DNA of 64,000 nucleotides, from the NCBI GenBank assembly GCA_020310875.1, contig CM035417.1, positions 107,837,104 to 107,901,103 on the forward strand, given 5' to 3'. A program made the position numbers and the translations under genes. Position 1 is the stretch's first letter, and every line of letters starts with the position of its first letter. Source of the DNA: Ceratopteris richardii. Taxonomy: Eukaryota; Streptophyta; Polypodiopsida; Polypodiales; Pteridaceae. Under the pieces are notes generated by a model, which had not been told where the DNA came from, ran no database searches, and saw only the letters and a program-made list of their open reading frames with translations. Shown piece by piece: positions 60,491-64,000 of this stretch.

Positions 60491-61751
60491 ATGTCGGGTT
60501 CGTGAGAGATGCTCGGATGGTGGATCAAGTCATCCGCCTAAATCGTTCGGCACACGCGGGGTGTCTGCAGCAAACTCAGGCTTATGAAAATAAGGGTTCT
60601 AATGACAAAACAATTTAAATTACCTATTTCTATGACTGAAACTAAGGTCTTTAAATAGTTTAAATAGCTATGAACCGTAAGGACGGGCAGCCTCGTACCT
60701 AGCAACAGCTTCTTGATATGAGATTAAACTAGTGACTCTTCCGTTACGCGTTCCATCATGGTTTCTTCTACTAAACTATCAAGTAAGCTAGAGGTTTCTG
60801 GTCTGTCTAGAGTTGGCGGAACATTTTCTATATTTTCAATAGTACTGTGCTCAGACTCGTGAACTAAATTAGAAGACATCAAAGAAAGTAATGAGAAACA
60901 ATATTGTTGCAAAACTGCTTGAATAAATTAATTGAAATGCTAATGGTTCAAATCAATAATTCTAATACAAATGGAAGGTCTAAATAAAGGGATGAATGTC
61001 TAAACAATTGGATAGCTGACTAATTGGAAAATAACATTTAAATGAATCTTCAATCTTGCTGCTTCTCTTTACTTCACTTCAATAGCTTGAATTCATCAAT
61101 GTTTCTGCAAAGAAACATTATCATATTAGTAATATTACAAAAAATTAATAAGAAACATAAAATATAATTCACACAATATTTCCATACACATGCATATGTT
61201 CATGCATACATTAAAGCATTCACATGCACTCTAATGCATACATTCCTCATGCATACTAATGAACTTTACATGCATGCTTACAAATATACTAATATATGCT
61301 AATACACTCACATACTAGCACACATGCATGCTTACATTACATACACTTCTAAATACATATACATCACTTCTTTTGGAATACATATAATCATGCAAATGTA
61401 GAATTAATATGAACTAACATGCATACACACATTCATTACCTCACATGAATATGCACATACACACTTGCACTTTTGAAAACATACTTATAATACAAAATCA
61501 TATGCATATTAGCACTTAGATGTATGCATACAAACACATCCATGAGCTCTATTATGAATACAAACTCACTAAATAATTATAATAAATGTAGGTATATCTC
61601 ATATATACTTCTAACTCATGCATTCATAAGTAACTAGCTAAGCCAATTAATGTTTTCATATTCTCTAAGTATTACTCCATAATAATTAACACATTAAATA
61701 CCTTAAAAAAATGATTTATGCAATAAGATAACTAAATTAACTTAACAATTT

Positions 61752-62290
<539 letters not shown>

Positions 62291-62330
62291 GCAGCGCGCA
62301 GCGCTGAGGAGGGGCGGGAGAGTCTCTCTC

Positions 62331-62905
62331 TCACACACATACATCACACACACACACACGTGCACATACACACATCACATACAGATACACACATCACATA
62401 CACACACACACACCACATATACACACACACATCACATACACACACACACACATCACATACACACTCACACATCACACACGCACACACGTCACACACACAT
62501 ACACTTCGCACACACACATACACTTCACACACACACATACATCACATCACATACACACACATCACACACACACATATATCACATACACACACTTCACACA
62601 CACACATACATACACTTCGCACACACACATACACGTCACACACACACATACATCACATCACATACACACACATCACACACACACATATATCACATACATA
62701 CACTTCACACACATACATACACATACACTTCGCACACACACATACACTTCACACACACACATACATCACATCACATACACACACATCACACACACACATA
62801 TATCACATCATACACGCACACATCACATACACACTCACACATCACATCATACACGCACACACACACATATCACATACACACATACACACATCACATACAC
62901 ATACT
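62331..62905. repeat. CA-rich minisatellite in copy E LTR
   Basis: Same higher-order tandem as 32880-33460, ending at CATACTGCTGCAGGGACCC. Confidence 0.93.
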
Positions 62906-64000
62906 GCTGCAGGGACCCAGACCAAGCCATGGAATAGGCATGGGCATGCTTTCAGCCGGACAATCAACATCAAGATCATCATGCACAGCAGTACATGATG
63001 GCTTAATATCCCGAGCATGAGGAGGGTCTAATGACAAAGAAGGAAAAACAGAAGAAACTAAAGAGCAGGAGAAAGTACGTGCAAAGAAACATTATGAGAA
63101 ACTTGAGCTCAACACTCATTTACATACATACACAAGTCATTTCTAAACCACTCTTTTTAGTTTTAACTTTTAATCTACAACCACACTTTAATCTCCTTAC
63201 TTCCACCACACTTTCCAGTTTAACTTTTCTACTTTAATTACACTTAATTTCTACTCCTTTCTTTTCATCTTCACTAATTCTCTCCACTCTTTCTCTTAAC
63301 CAACTTTTTTCACTTTAAGTGCATCTTCTATTGAGACCACTCCTTAAATCTCTTTAGTTACACAACTTATATAAGCCATTCTTTTTCCTAGCACTCATAT
63401 AGTCCACTAGTTATTTATTTAATTAATCATTTTAATCTAATTAGCCTATATTTCTTATCTAAATAAATCAATTAATTTAAACTTAGTTTAAGGGTTTAAT
63501 TAATTAGAACCTTAGTATTTAAATACACATATTTAATTAAAGTAATTTTTAATGACATAATTTAATGTTTAATAAATATGTAATTTAGATATTAATATTT
63601 TTGAATAACATCTATGTTAACCTTTTAAATATAGTAAAACCCTAGAAAACCTATTGGAAACCCATAAACCCCCTTGGGTTAGACCATTAAAATCCTTCTA
63701 AACCCTAGCTTTAACCCATTATTAATCATCTAATCCCTTAACATTAACCAAATCTTATAAACAACACATGAATTCAAGAAACCCTAGGCTGAATCCCCAT
63801 AATTCTTGAATGTAAAAAATAGGAAATTCTCATTAAATGAGTAATTAGGGTAAACCCTAACATGAACATATGTCCTGCTTCATCCTTCATACCTGAAAAC
63901 ACTTTCAAAATAGTTAATCCAATTAACACAACTGATCAACAGTGATATAAAAGAGGTTTAGAATTCACCAATAAATATTTTAATTTTTCGGGTCATCAAT

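Overview
The window is repeat-dominated nuclear DNA of a land plant. Evidence: plant Ty1/Copia and Ty3 chromovirus coding remnants, a CACTA transposase, a broken fragment of a plant zinc-binding gene of the At2g23090 type, introns with GT-AG borders, and very AT-rich, TE-on-TE sequence. A large-genome seedless plant (fern-like) or gymnosperm is my guess only. I see no intact ordinary host gene, rRNA, tRNA or CRISPR. Almost everything is a mobile element or its debris.

Layout. 1-3.3 kb: decayed CACTA (En/Spm) element, minus strand. 3.7-4.0 kb: gag scrap. 4.77-7.96 kb: internally deleted Copia element, minus strand. 8.8-10.6 kb: Ty3 chromovirus remnant, minus strand. 10.6-14.75 kb: Copia element of the same family, plus strand, cut off inside the reverse transcriptase. 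15.6-17.4 and 21.5-23.3 kb: two direct copies of a 1.83-kb LTR (here family F). 17.4-64 kb: a nest of copies of one unusual non-autonomous LTR retrotransposon (here family G) in both orientations. G has LTRs of up to 3.9 kb packed with (GA)n and GT/CA-rich arrays, and encodes only a 388-residue zinc-knuckle Gag. Copies A (minus, ~17.4-21.1 kb), B (plus, ~33.7-49.9 kb), D (plus, 49.9-56.4 kb) and E (minus, 56.4-64 kb) have internal regions. Further LTR pieces fill 23.3-33.7 kb.

The most interesting object is a 9.2-kb DNA transposon, 39862-49081, inserted in the 3' LTR of G copy B. It has 26-bp imperfect terminal inverted repeats and a 4-bp target duplication. Uninterrupted LTR copies in the same window give the empty site. 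It carries two divergent genes. On the minus strand is a six-exon gene for a ~990-residue protein joining a ParB/sulfiredoxin-like domain to a beta-class (CcrM/MboI-like order) amino-DNA-methyltransferase. On the plus strand is a transposase-like gene with RNase H-fold-type motifs. Introns 1 and 3 of the methyltransferase gene each hold an array of a 19-bp palindrome (GTCGATGCCWGGCATCGAC), repeated every 30-31 bp, about 26 copies in all. Each full-match repeat carries two CpG sites and a central CCWGG. A mobile element carrying a DNA-modifying enzyme, a ParB-like DNA-binding domain and dense arrays of palindromic candidate target sites is the best candidate here for an undescribed system.

Both transposon genes carry lesions in this copy (one TGA in the methyltransferase; one TGA plus one frameshift in the transposase). 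The three near-complete G gag copies each carry exactly one nonsense codon, each a different C-to-T change. All domain assignments come from reading motifs; no database search or splice-site program was run.
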